Shown: positions 36,217 to 44,815 of the stretch, piece after piece
Numbering within the stretch: the stretch's first letter is position 1
How the letters are laid out: each line of letters opens with the position of its first letter
Assembly: GCF_900182615.1 (NCBI RefSeq)
Contig: NZ_FXTE01000002.1
Span: 124,001 to 188,000 of the forward strand
Length of the DNA: 64,000 nt
Direction: 5' to 3'
Origin: Ruegeria faecimaris
GTDB taxonomy: Bacteria; Pseudomonadota; Alphaproteobacteria; Rhodobacterales; Rhodobacteraceae
The notes under the pieces: generated by a model
Seen by the model: the letters and a program-made list of their open reading frames with translations, nothing else
Database searches by the model: none
What the model was told of the DNA's origin: nothing
Position numbers and translations under genes: made by a program

Positions 36217-38025
36217 ATGACAGCAGCATATGAATACGAAACCCACGAATACGACGTCGTTGTCGTAGGCGCAGGTGGTGCAGGTCTTCGCGCAACGCTG
36301 GGTATGGCGGAACAGGGTCTGCGTACGGCATGCGTGACCAAGGTGTTCCCGACCCGCTCGCACACGGTTGCCGCGCAGGGCGGCATCGCGGCGTCGCTGT
36401 CGAATATGGGTCCTGACCACTGGCAGTGGCATATGTACGACACGGTCAAGGGCTCGGACTGGCTGGGCGACACCGACGCGATGGAATACCTCGCACGTGA
36501 GGCACCCAAGGCGGTCTATGAGCTAGAGCATTACGGTGTGCCCTTCAGCCGGACCGAGGAAGGCAAGATTTATCAGCGTCCCTTTGGCGGCCACACCACC
36601 GAATTTGGTGAAGGCCCGGCGGTTCAGCGGACCTGTGCCGCTGCTGACCGGACCGGCCACGCAATCCTGCACACGCTCTATGGTCAGTCGTTGAAAAACA
36701 ATGCTGAGTTCTACATCGAATATTTCGCCATCGACCTGATCATGTCCGACGACGGACAGTGTCAGGGTGTCGTCTGCTGGAAGCTGGACGATGGCACCAT
36801 GCATGTCTTCAACGCCAAGATGGTGGTGCTGGCGACCGGCGGCTATGGCAGGGCGTATTTCAGCGCCACTTCGGCCCATACCTGCACCGGTGACGGTGGC
36901 GGTATGGTGGCCCGCGCGGGTCTGGCGCTGCAGGATATGGAGTTCGTTCAATTTCACCCGACCGGCATCTACGGCTCGGGCTGTCTGATCACCGAAGGGG
37001 CGCGGGGTGAGGGCGGGTACCTGACCAATTCCGAAGGCGAACGGTTCATGGAGCGCTATGCGCCTCAGTACAAAGACCTGGCACCGCGCGACTATGTCTC
37101 GCGCTCAATGACTATGGAAATCCGCGAAGGGCGCGGTGTGGGTGCAGAGGGCGACCACATCCACCTGAACCTTAGCCACTTGCCTGCCGAGGCTTTGGCC
37201 GAGCGTCTGCCGGGTATTTCCGAAAGCGCCAAGATCTTTGCCGGTGTGGACGTGACCAAAGAGCCGATCCCGGTTCTGCCGACCGTGCACTACAACATGG
37301 GCGGTATCCCGACCAACTATTGGGGTGAGGTTCTGAACCCCACCGCCAAGGACCCAACCGCCGTGGTCCCGGGCCTGATGGCTGTGGGTGAGGCTGGCTG
37401 CGCCTCGGTCCATGGGGCGAACCGTTTGGGCTCAAACTCGCTGATCGATCTGGTGGTCTTTGGCCGCGCGGCGGCGATCCGGGCCGGCAAGGTTGTGGAT
37501 GCCGATAGCGCCAACCCGGTTCTGAACCAGGGGTCGGTCGACAAAGCCTTTGATCGCTTTGACACCGTCCGTAACGCCAGCGGAGCGATCCCGACCGCCG
37601 ATCTGCGGCTTGAGATGCAAAAGACCATGCAGGCTGACGCGGCCGTATTCCGCACCGCCAAAACCATGGCCGAAGGTGTTGAAAAGATGACGGCGATTGC
37701 CGCCAAGATGGACGACCTGAAAGTCACCGACCGCTCGTTGGTCTGGAACAGCGATCTGATGGAAACGCTGGAACTGACCAACCTGATGCCAAGTGCGCTG
37801 GCCACCATTGTCGGTGCCGAAGCGCGCAAGGAAAGCCGTGGTGCCCATGCGCATGAGGATTTCAGCGAACGCGACGACAAAAACTGGCGCGTTCACACGG
37901 TGTCCCGCGTGGACGGTAATAAAGTGAACCTCAGCTATCGCCCGGTGATCGTCGATCCGCTGAGCACCGAAGCAGAAGGCGGAATCAGCCTGAAGAAAAT
38001 CGCGCCCAAGGCGCGGACTTTCTGA
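36217..38025 (+). CDS. sdhA: Succinate dehydrogenase flavoprotein subunit
   Basis: Catalytic subunit, 602 residues, oxidises succinate to fumarate. FAD is bound by [12 protein letters not shown] and covalently by His49 in [30 protein letters not shown] and the C-terminal [14 protein letters not shown] [14 protein letters not shown] complete the succinate site. It follows sdhD closely. Unusually, sdhB is not next: two reversed glycan-type genes lie between, so sdhB must be expressed from its own promoter. Confidence 0.96.
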   Translation: MTAAYEYETHEYDVVVVGAGGAGLRATLGMAEQGLRTACVTKVFPTRSHTVAAQGGIAASLSNMGPDHWQWHMYDTVKGSDWLGDTDAMEYLAREAPKAVYELEHYGVPFSRTEEGKIYQRPFGGHTTEFGEGPAVQRTCAAADRTGHAILHTLYGQSLKNNAEFYIEYFAIDLIMSDDGQCQGVVCWKLDDGTMHVFNAKMVVLATGGYGRAYFSATSAHTCTGDGGGMVARAGLALQDMEFVQFHPTGIYGSGCLITEGARGEGGYLTNSEGERFMERYAPQYKDLAPRDYVSRSMTMEIREGRGVGAEGDHIHLNLSHLPAEALAERLPGISESAKIFAGVDVTKEPIPVLPTVHYNMGGIPTNYWGEVLNPTAKDPTAVVPGLMAVGEAGCASVHGANRLGSNSLIDLVVFGRAAAIRAGKVVDADSANPVLNQGSVDKAFDRFDTVRNASGAIPTADLRLEMQKTMQADAAVFRTAKTMAEGVEKMTAIAAKMDDLKVTDRSLVWNSDLMETLELTNLMPSALATIVGAEARKESRGAHAHEDFSERDDKNWRVHTVSRVDGNKVNLSYRPVIVDPLSTEAEGGISLKKIAPKARTF

Positions 38026-38030
38026 TGTGA

Positions 38031-38065
38031 TTGGGCAGTCCGCGACCAACCACCGGACTGCTCAA
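38031..38065. terminator. Bidirectional hairpin after sdhA
   Basis: TTGGGCAGTCCG (38031-38042) pairs with CGGACTGCTCAA (38054-38065), 11 Watson-Crick pairs plus one G-T, around an 11-nt loop. It lies between the convergent sdhA and FkbM genes. There is no strong T-run, so termination may be partial. Confidence 0.6.
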
Positions 38066-38103
38066 ATTCTATGGGTAAGTAATATCTGTACTTAGCCAAT
38101 CGG

Positions 38104-38970
38104 CTATGGCGAGATGAATGTTTCAATGTACTCATTCACATCGGCTTCAGAGATTTCCTGACGCTGTGCCAATATATCGAGAATTTTCAGGCTGACATCT
38201 GTGAACCCAAAAACACCTTCGGTTAGAATTGCCAGTCGCTTTAGCATCTGGCTGTTCAGCTCTGCAGGATCAGACAAGTCCCTGAGATAGATAATGTCCC
38301 CGTCCAGCATTTGTGTCGATTCAAAGTCCGAAAGAACTCCCGACCATTTCGATATGACCAGCCTGTTCTCGATATGCGCAAAACTATGGGGCAAAAACCC
38401 CAATTTTCTGAGAAATGTGTCAACCTCGCCAAAACCTGGCTGATTCTCGTACAATGGAAAAAACGATACTTCGGTCTGTATGGCGGCGACATTTTTCAGC
38501 GTGTCTTCCGCCGAGGTAAACACCGAAAGTTCGGCGCCCTGAATGTCAATTTTCAGAAAATCCACTGGACCCAAACCTGCGATATCATCCAGCCGCTGCG
38601 TCTGCATCTCCATACTGCCAATTTGCCTTGCAGCATTGCGTAGGCCGCGTAGGTAAAAAAGAGTTTTTCCCCTTATTTTCAGCAAGGATGTCAAACCCGA
38701 GCCCTTGTAGATATTCAACAAGGCCGGTTTGCCGTCTCCGACTGCAAAGTTGAAATACTCTTCATTTGCACCTTTATTGCGGACGACCTCTTTCATCGTA
38801 TTTTCCTGAGGTTCGAAACCGACGACATTGCAATATTTGTTCTTAAGTAGGTCACGGTAAGGGGCGTCATGGCGCATTGGATTGGCGCCAATATCGGCAA
38901 TGCGTACAATACTGGTCAAATCCAGAAGATCGTACAAAGCAGAAATGCGGGCGCTGAAAAGATTATCCAT
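38104..38970 (-). CDS. FkbM-family methyltransferase
   Basis: A 288-residue S-adenosylmethionine-dependent methyltransferase. IVRIADIGANPMRHDAPYRD opens the nucleotide fold, VVGFEPQENTM is the acidic strand and FLKIDIQGAELSVF with VAAIQTEVSFFPLY matches FkbM enzymes, which often methylate sugars of exopolysaccharides or natural products. It overlaps the glycosyltransferase stop by 8 bp, so the two form a unit on the minus strand, placed between sdhA and sdhB. Sampled stretches are near 50% GC, lower than sdhA and sdhB, suggesting acquired DNA. Confidence 0.85.
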   Translation of the reverse strand: MDNLFSARISALYDLLDLTSIVRIADIGANPMRHDAPYRDLLKNKYCNVVGFEPQENTMKEVVRNKGANEEYFNFAVGDGKPALLNIYKGSGLTSLLKIRGKTLFYLRGLRNAARQIGSMEMQTQRLDDIAGLGPVDFLKIDIQGAELSVFTSAEDTLKNVAAIQTEVSFFPLYENQPGFGEVDTFLRKLGFLPHSFAHIENRLVISKWSGVLSDFESTQMLDGDIIYLRDLSDPAELNSQMLKRLAILTEGVFGFTDVSLKILDILAQRQEISEADVNEYIETFISP

Positions 38971-40030
38971 TTCTTAGAACCGTAAGCGCTTCGGCCAACT
39001 TGCGGCTGATCCGCTCTGGCGCGCGTTCCTGAGCGAATTCGAAGCACGCCCTACGTTTTTCAGCGAGTTCTGAATCGGACATTTCCATCACCTTCATCAT
39101 CATGCGGATCAGTCCTCGAGGGTTTTGTGCCGGATACAGTAGATCATGACAGGATTCCGGGGTCGTCTGCCGGTGGGGTTCAATGTCCGGGGCGACAACT
39201 GGCAAGCCAAAGGTCATGGCAAGCATTGCGGTTCCAGAGGTGAAGGTTTGTGTAGATGGCAAAACATAGGCGTGAGCTTGGGAAAAAACACTCGGAATAG
39301 CCTCATCTTCTACGCGTTCGCCTATCACGGTTACGTTTGAAATGGCGTCCAGCCGTCGTACCAATCGCCGACTGGGCCGAAAGACTCGGCCTACCACTGA
39401 CATATGAAAGTCGAAACCCCTGTTGGTTAGCTTCCGGATGGCGAAATGAAGCCGGTCCAACTCGCGGTTTCCGCGCATCGCGCCAAATGTCAAAAAATGG
39501 GTCTGATCGCGTGGTTGCATCAGGCGTGCAAGCGTGATTTCGGCGCTTTCATAAACGCCTAGATAGCTTGGGTGAGGGATCAGGCAAATCTTATTCGGTT
39601 CCGCGTCATATTGGGCGATCATATGTTGCCGCGCATTTGGGGTATGGACATGGATCATATCGACCAGCTCTGCCAACTTGCGTCGCGCTGCGTGAAATCC
39701 ATCGTTGCCCTCACGCGCTGAATGCGCGGTGCGATTGTGAATGGTCCAGATGACGCGACCACCGTTTGATTTATACAGTTCAAGTCCCGACACGGCATCT
39801 TGAAACAGGGCGTTGTTCGCGGAATCTTCACCATCCTTGATCGGAAACAGCCTGTCATCCCATTGGATATGCAGGATTCCGTGTTCGGTCTGAAATTCTG
39901 GTTTCGCAATCTCTGCAAAGTTCAGCTGTTTCATTGCAGCTAGAGAAAACTCTGGCTCGCATGCGCTGTACATCATGTTTTGATAGGGGTTTTTGGTGCC
40001 GTAGGGAATATTCAATACTCGTGTCTGCAT
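38963..40030 (-). CDS. Glycosyltransferase (GT-B fold, group 1-like)
   Basis: A 355-residue protein, cytoplasmic. GRVIWTIHNRTAHS and VDMIHVHTPNARQHMI form the N-terminal acceptor domain, and FGAMRGNREL, VVGRVFRPSRR and PSTQTFTSGTAMLAMTFGLP with VVAPDIEPHRQ the nucleotide-sugar domain. The Glu expected in many GT4 enzymes is not obvious. I use the ATG at 40030 (MQTRVLNIPYG); a frame goes to 40075. The base composition is lower in GC than the sdh genes. Together with the FkbM gene it probably decorates a surface glycan; the sugar is unknown. Confidence 0.8.
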   Translation of the reverse strand: MQTRVLNIPYGTKNPYQNMMYSACEPEFSLAAMKQLNFAEIAKPEFQTEHGILHIQWDDRLFPIKDGEDSANNALFQDAVSGLELYKSNGGRVIWTIHNRTAHSAREGNDGFHAARRKLAELVDMIHVHTPNARQHMIAQYDAEPNKICLIPHPSYLGVYESAEITLARLMQPRDQTHFLTFGAMRGNRELDRLHFAIRKLTNRGFDFHMSVVGRVFRPSRRLVRRLDAISNVTVIGERVEDEAIPSVFSQAHAYVLPSTQTFTSGTAMLAMTFGLPVVAPDIEPHRQTTPESCHDLLYPAQNPRGLIRMMMKVMEMSDSELAEKRRACFEFAQERAPERISRKLAEALTVLRNG

Positions 40031-40153
40031 ACGGCACTCAGCTTTTGCTTTCTCGGGTGCAGACTCCATGCACATAAGCTCAATGTAAAGGTGAAATCAC
40101 CCATCTTTATTGACTGTTTTCAAGGCTAAATGGTTGGCTTTCGCACTTGCAGC

Positions 40154-40167
40154 GTGTATCTATACAC
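40154..40167. promoter_or_regulatory. Palindrome in the sdhB leader
   Basis: GTGTATCTATACAC is an inverted repeat of two 6-bp arms (GTGTAT/ATACAC) with a CT centre, about 21 nt before the sdhB ATG. A weak TTGGCT-17-TATCTA pair (40134-40162) overlaps it. It may be an operator at the sdhB promoter, needed because sdhB is cut off from sdhCDA. Confidence 0.4.
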
Positions 40168-40188
40168 GGGAATTTAGCGAGGTCGGAA

Positions 40189-40968
40189 ATGGTACAACTC
40201 ACCCTGCCAAAAAATTCTCGGATTACCACCGGAAAGACATGGCCCAAGCCAGAGGGCGCGACGAATGTGCGCAAGTTCCAGATCTATCGCTGGAATCCTG
40301 ACGACGGTCAAAATCCCCGGGTGGATACCTATTTCGTCGATATGGACAGCTGCGGTCCGATGATTTTGGATGCGCTGATCAAGATCAAGAATGAGATCGA
40401 CCCAACCTTGACCTTCCGCCGGTCTTGTCGCGAGGGCATTTGTGGGTCCTGTGCGATGAATATCGACGGGATCAACACGCTGGCCTGCATCTATGGCATG
40501 GATGAGATCAAGGGCGATGTGAAAATCTATCCTTTGCCCCATATGCCTGTGGTCAAGGACCTGATTCCGGACCTGACCCATTTCTATGCCCAGCACGCCA
40601 GCATCATGCCCTGGCTAGAAACCAAGACCAACCGGCCGGCGAAAGAGTGGAAGCAATCCATTGAAGACCGCAAAAAGCTGGATGGTCTTTATGAATGCGT
40701 GATGTGCGCCAGCTGCTCGACCTCGTGCCCAAGTTATTGGTGGAATGGCGATCGCTATCTTGGCCCGGCGGCTCTGCTGCATGCATATCGTTGGATCATT
40801 GACAGCCGAGATGAGGCAACTGGTGAGCGCCTGGATGAGTTGGAAGATCCGTTCAAGCTGTATCGTTGCCACACGATCATGAACTGCGCCAAAACCTGCC
40901 CGAAGGGTCTGAACCCTGCAAAGGCAATCGCCGAGATCAAAAAGATGATGGTCGAACGCACGGTGTGA
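40189..40968 (+). CDS. sdhB: Succinate dehydrogenase iron-sulfur subunit
   Basis: Electron-transfer subunit of complex II, 259 residues. The [2Fe-2S] ligands are in [12 protein letters not shown] (about residue 81-91), the [4Fe-4S] and [3Fe-4S] ligands in [11 protein letters not shown] and [15 protein letters not shown]. The start at 40189 follows the family N-terminus [10 protein letters not shown]. It is separated from sdhA by 2.1 kb containing two genes on the opposite strand, so it cannot be read from the sdhC promoter without antisense transcription of these. Only a short weak promoter-like stretch with a palindrome lies upstream. Confidence 0.95.
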   Translation: MVQLTLPKNSRITTGKTWPKPEGATNVRKFQIYRWNPDDGQNPRVDTYFVDMDSCGPMILDALIKIKNEIDPTLTFRRSCREGICGSCAMNIDGINTLACIYGMDEIKGDVKIYPLPHMPVVKDLIPDLTHFYAQHASIMPWLETKTNRPAKEWKQSIEDRKKLDGLYECVMCASCSTSCPSYWWNGDRYLGPAALLHAYRWIIDSRDEATGERLDELEDPFKLYRCHTIMNCAKTCPKGLNPAKAIAEIKKMMVERTV

Positions 40969-41082
40969 GGCGGGCTTGATCCATGTGCCTGCTGTGTTGC
41001 GGCAGGTGCAATTCCCATTTGCAAGAATATGTGGTGTGAACGCCTGCAGCCTGTCCTATGTTTGGCTCAGGGAGGAGTGATT

Positions 41083-41245
41083 ATGTCACAATGGGATCAC
41101 TCCGATGAGAACCAAAACCAACTCCGCTGATGCCGCCGAAGCCCTGGAATTGCTGGAACAGGCATGGGCCTATTATACGCCAGAAACGGTAATCCCCACT
41201 TCAGAGCGGATGCCAGAGCTGTTCGAATACGCAAATGCTGCCTGA
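41083..41245 (+). pseudogene. Small ORF with an apparent +1 frameshift
   Basis: ATG 41083 follows an excellent ribosome binding site (AGGGAGGAG) and encodes only 15 residues, MSQWDHSDENQNQLR, before TGA at 41128. In the +1 frame, beginning at ATG 41105 or by shifting near the CAAAACCAACTCC stretch, a 46-codon frame ends at 41245 with ADAAEALELLEQAWAYYTPE and a natural Ala end. Joined after the Gln-Asn repeat, they give a plausible 53-residue acidic protein. This may be a degraded gene, a programmed +1 shift, or a base error. Function unknown. Confidence 0.45.
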
Positions 41246-41295
41246 TCTGCGATTGCAGGGCTTGAAAACAACCGACTGATCAGCAAAGCAGGAGA

Positions 41296-41493
41296 ATGCC
41301 TGTTTTTCTTCTGCTTCTTGCCGCCGCCGTATTCGCCTATTTTCTGTGGCGCGCCCGTACTTCGTCACTGACGCGTGAATGCCGTTGGCGCCAGCACCGA
41401 AAAGAAGGGCAATGGGTCTGTTCGTTTTGCGGTGCTCAGACCGATGGGGCGGAAAGCCCCAAGCAGTGTTTAAAGGGATCGACCGGTGGATAG
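41296..41493 (+). CDS. Small membrane protein with a Cys pair
   Basis: A 65-residue protein: MPVFLLLLAAAVFAYFLWRA is a single N-terminal span, then a basic region (LTRECRWRQHRKEG) and VCSFCGAQTDG, a C-x2-C knuckle, with another Cys near the end (KQCLKG). This could bind zinc or iron with a partner. An AGGAGA ribosome binding site is right before the ATG. It lies between sdhB and the convergent deoD. No family recognised. Confidence 0.6.
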   Translation: MPVFLLLLAAAVFAYFLWRARTSSLTRECRWRQHRKEGQWVCSFCGAQTDGAESPKQCLKGSTGG

Positions 41494-41532
41494 CCGATGC
41501 GGGACAGGGTCGACCCTGCCCCAACCCGTTTT

Positions 41533-42243
41533 CTAAGCCTTTGGAAACGCCGCCTGAAGTGCGATCTCAACCATGTCGCCAAAGCTGCTTTCACGTTCGG
41601 ACGATGGCAGAGCTTCTCCTGTCAGCAAGTGGTCGGAAACGGTCAGCACGGCAAGGGCCCGGCACCTGTGGCGCGCGGCCAGGATGTAAAGTTCGGCGGC
41701 TTCCATTTCGACGCCCAGAATGCCGTGACGCACCATCTGTTCGTTCAGATCGGGACGTTCATCGTAGAACACATCCGAGGAATAAATCCCGCCAACATGA
41801 GTTGGTGTTCCTTTGTTTGCCGCAGCCTCAAAGGCGGCCTGCAACAGGCTCCAATCCGCGCAAGGTGCAAAGTTGAGCTCTTTCATGATCCCCCGAGACG
41901 GCGTGCTGAGCGTGGTCGAAGTCATCGCCAAAATGACATCACGAATGTTCACACTGTCCTGCATCCCGCCACATGACCCAATACGGATCAAAGTTCTGGC
42001 GCCAAAATCGCGGATCAATTCATTCACGTAAATTGACAGCGAGGGCATTCCCATACCGCTGCCTTGAATCGTGACCGGATTACCTTTCCAGGTTCCGGTG
42101 AAGCCCAACATGCCACGCACGTCATTCACCAGTTTGGCGTTATCCAGAAAAGTTTCTGCCGCCCATTTTGCCCGGTAAGGATCACCGGGTAAAAGAACTG
42201 TTTCAGCGATTTCGCCTTTTTCGGCGCCTATATGAATCGTCAT
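41533..42243 (-). CDS. deoD: Purine-nucleoside phosphorylase, DeoD type
   Basis: A 236-residue enzyme that splits purine nucleosides to base and ribose-1-phosphate. [20 protein letters not shown] is the DeoD start, IGSCGGMQ the phosphate-binding Ser/Gly region and [10 protein letters not shown] the nucleoside-contact motif; DHLLTGE near the end carries the catalytic Asp. The ATG at 42243 matches the family; the frame extends without need to 42315. It salvages purines, which fits the BMP-type nucleoside transporter 12 kb downstream, although they are not linked here. Upstream is a gene for an H-NS-like protein in the same direction. Confidence 0.94.
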   Translation of the reverse strand: MTIHIGAEKGEIAETVLLPGDPYRAKWAAETFLDNAKLVNDVRGMLGFTGTWKGNPVTIQGSGMGMPSLSIYVNELIRDFGARTLIRIGSCGGMQDSVNIRDVILAMTSTTLSTPSRGIMKELNFAPCADWSLLQAAFEAAANKGTPTHVGGIYSSDVFYDERPDLNEQMVRHGILGVEMEAAELYILAARHRCRALAVLTVSDHLLTGEALPSSERESSFGDMVEIALQAAFPKA

Positions 42244-42260
42244 TTCGTTATCAATTCCAT

Positions 42261-42578
42261 TCAGATTTCCATATCCGAAATATCCGCTCCGGCTTTCAAA
42301 GCTTCGTGTACCCAATGCGGCTTGCGACCGCGCCCCGACCAGGTTTGATCGTGGTTGGATGGATTTCGGTATTTTTCTTTTGTTTTCGAAAGCTTAAGAG
42401 ATTTCGAGGACCCATCAGAAAGTTCGGAAAGGGAAAACCCAAATTCCGCTGCGGCTTTCTGAGCAGCTTCCAAAGCCTCTTTCCGATCACGTCTTTCGGC
42501 TGCTTTCAGCGCCACATCTACATTGGCACGCAATTCCAACAGTTCATTGCGCGTCATCTTTTCGAGATTCATTCCCAT
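42261..42578 (-). CDS. H-NS-family DNA-binding protein
   Basis: About 103-105 residues (two possible ATGs, 42578 and 42572). The N-terminal part [20 protein letters not shown] is an oligomerisation helix region and [20 protein letters not shown] is the H-NS/HvrA C-terminal AT-hook-like DNA-binding core, in which the R-G-R triplet enters the minor groove. In Rhodobacterales these silence or modulate acquired genes and light or oxygen responses (HvrA). Its stop is 17 bp before deoD. It could act on the nearby AT-richer inserted genes, which is inference. Confidence 0.87.
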   Translation of the reverse strand: MGMNLEKMTRNELLELRANVDVALKAAERRDRKEALEAAQKAAAEFGFSLSELSDGSSKSLKLSKTKEKYRNPSNHDQTWSGRGRKPHWVHEALKAGADISDMEI

Positions 42579-42646
42579 TTACATTTCCCTGATGTTACCG
42601 AATTACAATGTCCCCGAAGAGTCACCGTAGTTCTAAAAGCATCCAT

Positions 42647-42676
42647 TATCTATCCCTTTCGCGAAGGCGATAGATA
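42647..42676. terminator. Stem-loop between ecm and the H-NS gene
   Basis: TATCTATC (42647-42654) pairs with GATAGATA (42669-42676), continued by CCTT/AAGG with one bulged C, around a TCGCG loop: 12 pairs in all. There is only a weak T-run on the minus strand. It lies 27 bp after the ecm stop and is a likely transcript end or processing site. Confidence 0.5.
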
Positions 42677-42703
42677 CGGGGAAAATGGGTGGCAAATCGG
42701 CGG

Positions 42704-44671
42704 TTATTCAGCGGCCAGGTTTTGCGGATCAACCAAGGAAACTATGTCGCCCATGATTGCATTCAACTCGAAGTTTTTTGGCGTGTAGATTTTGGCCACA
42801 CCCATCGCTTTGAGCTTTTCAGCATCGTCATCTGGGATAATGCCACCGACAACAACAGGAACATGTTTCAGGCCCGCCTCGCGCAGACGGTTCAGAACGT
42901 CCTGAACCAACGGAATGTGACTGCCGGACAGAATCGACAGGCCGATCACATGGGCTTTGTCCTCGATTGCGGCGGCCACAATTTCCTCGGGTGTCAGACG
43001 GATGCCGTCATAGCTGATGTCCATGCCGCAATCGCGGGCGCGGAAGGCGATCTGTTCAGCGCCATTTGAATGGCCGTCCAGACCGGGTTTCCCGACCAGG
43101 AATTTCAGGCGACGTCCAAGCTTGTCGCTGACCGCGTCAACGGCCGAGCGCAAGTCCTCCAGCCCTTCGGTTTTGTTTGAGACCGAGCCGGAAACGCCGG
43201 TCGGGCCGCGATATGTGCCATAGACTTTGCGCATCTCTTCGGCCCATTCGCCGGTGGTGACGCCAGCCTTGGCGGCGACGATTGACGGCTCCATTACATT
43301 CGCACCGGATTGTGCGGCCTCACGCAAAGCGGCCAGCGCTGCTGCAACTGCCGCGCCATCCCGTTCGGTGCGCCATTCGTTCAGGCGGTTGATCTGTTCC
43401 TGCTCTACTGCCGGATCAACGACCATGATGCCGCCGTCTTCGGTTTCCAGGGGTGAGGGCTCGCCCTCGGTCCATTTGTTCACGCCGACCACAATGGTCT
43501 CGTTGCGCTCGATCCGGTTGAGGCGCTCTGCGTTCGAATCCACCAGGCGTGACTTCATGTATTCGATCGAAGCGACAGCGCCGCCCATCGAATCCAGGTT
43601 TGCCAGCTCCGCACGCGCGCCTTCTTTCAACTCTTCAACCTTGGCATCAACAGCCGGGTTGCCATCAAACAGATCGCCATATTCCAACAGGTCGGTCTCA
43701 TAGGCCAGAATCTGCTGCATCCGCATCGACCATTGCTGATCCCAGGGCCGCGGCAATCCCAGCGCCTCGTTCCAGGCGGGCAATTGCACCGCACGGGCGC
43801 GGGCCCTTTTCGACAGTGTTACGGCCAGCATCTCAATCAGGATGCGGTAGACATTGTTTTCAGGCTGCTGCTCGGTCAGACCCAGCGAGTTTACCTGAAC
43901 GCCATAGCGAAAGCGGCGGAATTTGGGATCCTCAACGCCATAGCGTTGTTGCAAAATCTCATCCCAAAGGTCGACAAAAGCCCGCATTTTGCACATTTCG
44001 GTAACAAACCGTATGCCGGCGTTCACAAAGAACGAAATCCGGCCACACAGCGCCGGAAAATCCTCGGCCGGTACCCGTGGGCGCAACTCATCCAGAACTG
44101 CAATCGCTGTTGCCAAGGCGTAGGACAGTTCCTGCTCGGGCGTCGCGCCAGCCTCTTGCAGGTGATAGGAACAGACGTTCATCGGGTTCCATTTTGGCAC
44201 GTTGGTATAGCAATACTCGGCCACGTCGGCGATCATCTTCAGCGACGGTTTCGGCGGGCAGACATACGTTCCGCGGCTCAGGTATTCCTTAATCAGATCG
44301 TTCTGAACCGTGCCCTGCAGTTTAGAGACATCAGCGCCCTGTTCCTCGGCAACCGCTATATAGAGCGCCAGCAACCAAGGAGCCGTGGCGTTTATCGTCA
44401 TCGACGTGTTCATCTGTTCCAACGGGATCTGGTCGAACAAAACCCGCATGTCGCCCAGATGGCTGATCGGCACACCCACTTTACCAACCTCGCCGCGTGC
44501 CAGCGTGTGATCGCTGTCATAGCCGGTTTGCGTCGGCAGATCGAAGGCCACTGACAGACCCGTCTGACCCTTGGCCAGATTCCCGCGATACAGCGCGTTG
44601 GACGCTTTGGCGGTGGAATGACCGGCATAGGTTCGGATGAGCCAGGGGCGATCTTTCTGCGTCTGCGTCAT
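42704..44671 (-). CDS. ecm: (2R)-ethylmalonyl-CoA mutase (B12-dependent)
   Basis: Adenosylcobalamin enzyme that rearranges ethylmalonyl-CoA to methylsuccinyl-CoA, unique to the ethylmalonyl-CoA pathway. 655 residues with the catalytic barrel first (NLAKGQTGLSVAFDLPTQTG) and a C-terminal cobalamin domain: KPGLDGHSNGAEQ (D-x-H-x-x-G, the His that ligates cobalt), LSILSGSH and VVVGGIIPDDD. The N-terminus YRGNLAKGQTG distinguishes it from methylmalonyl-CoA mutase. It is divergent from the acyltransferase and ccr, with a clear promoter 41 nt upstream. Methylmalonyl-CoA mutase is the alternative; context with ccr favours Ecm. Confidence 0.9.
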   Translation of the reverse strand: MTQTQKDRPWLIRTYAGHSTAKASNALYRGNLAKGQTGLSVAFDLPTQTGYDSDHTLARGEVGKVGVPISHLGDMRVLFDQIPLEQMNTSMTINATAPWLLALYIAVAEEQGADVSKLQGTVQNDLIKEYLSRGTYVCPPKPSLKMIADVAEYCYTNVPKWNPMNVCSYHLQEAGATPEQELSYALATAIAVLDELRPRVPAEDFPALCGRISFFVNAGIRFVTEMCKMRAFVDLWDEILQQRYGVEDPKFRRFRYGVQVNSLGLTEQQPENNVYRILIEMLAVTLSKRARARAVQLPAWNEALGLPRPWDQQWSMRMQQILAYETDLLEYGDLFDGNPAVDAKVEELKEGARAELANLDSMGGAVASIEYMKSRLVDSNAERLNRIERNETIVVGVNKWTEGEPSPLETEDGGIMVVDPAVEQEQINRLNEWRTERDGAAVAAALAALREAAQSGANVMEPSIVAAKAGVTTGEWAEEMRKVYGTYRGPTGVSGSVSNKTEGLEDLRSAVDAVSDKLGRRLKFLVGKPGLDGHSNGAEQIAFRARDCGMDISYDGIRLTPEEIVAAAIEDKAHVIGLSILSGSHIPLVQDVLNRLREAGLKHVPVVVGGIIPDDDAEKLKAMGVAKIYTPKNFELNAIMGDIVSLVDPQNLAAE

Positions 44672-44718
44672 AACTGGGCCTCGTATTGCGGGTGGGCAAG
44701 AAAATTACGTTCATGGGT

Positions 44719-44747
44719 TCTAAAGCGCAATTTTCGGGACATGTCAA
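44719..44747 (-). promoter_or_regulatory. Sigma-70-type promoter of ecm
   Basis: On the minus strand TTGACA (44742-44747) and TTTAGA (44719-44724) are separated by exactly 17 bp, close to the vegetative consensus. Transcription would begin near 44712, about 40 nt before the ecm ATG. Confidence 0.65.
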
Positions 44748-44815
44748 TTCGCTGCGCCGCGGCATTTCCGGTTGTGCCGATTGTGGGATGCAGCGATTGG
44801 TGGCAGGGTGCATTT

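Noticed and set aside
44672..44815. Cobalamin riboswitch before the B12-dependent ecm
   Set aside because: The leader is only about 40 nt after a strong promoter and has no B12-box-like sequence; too short for the known element.
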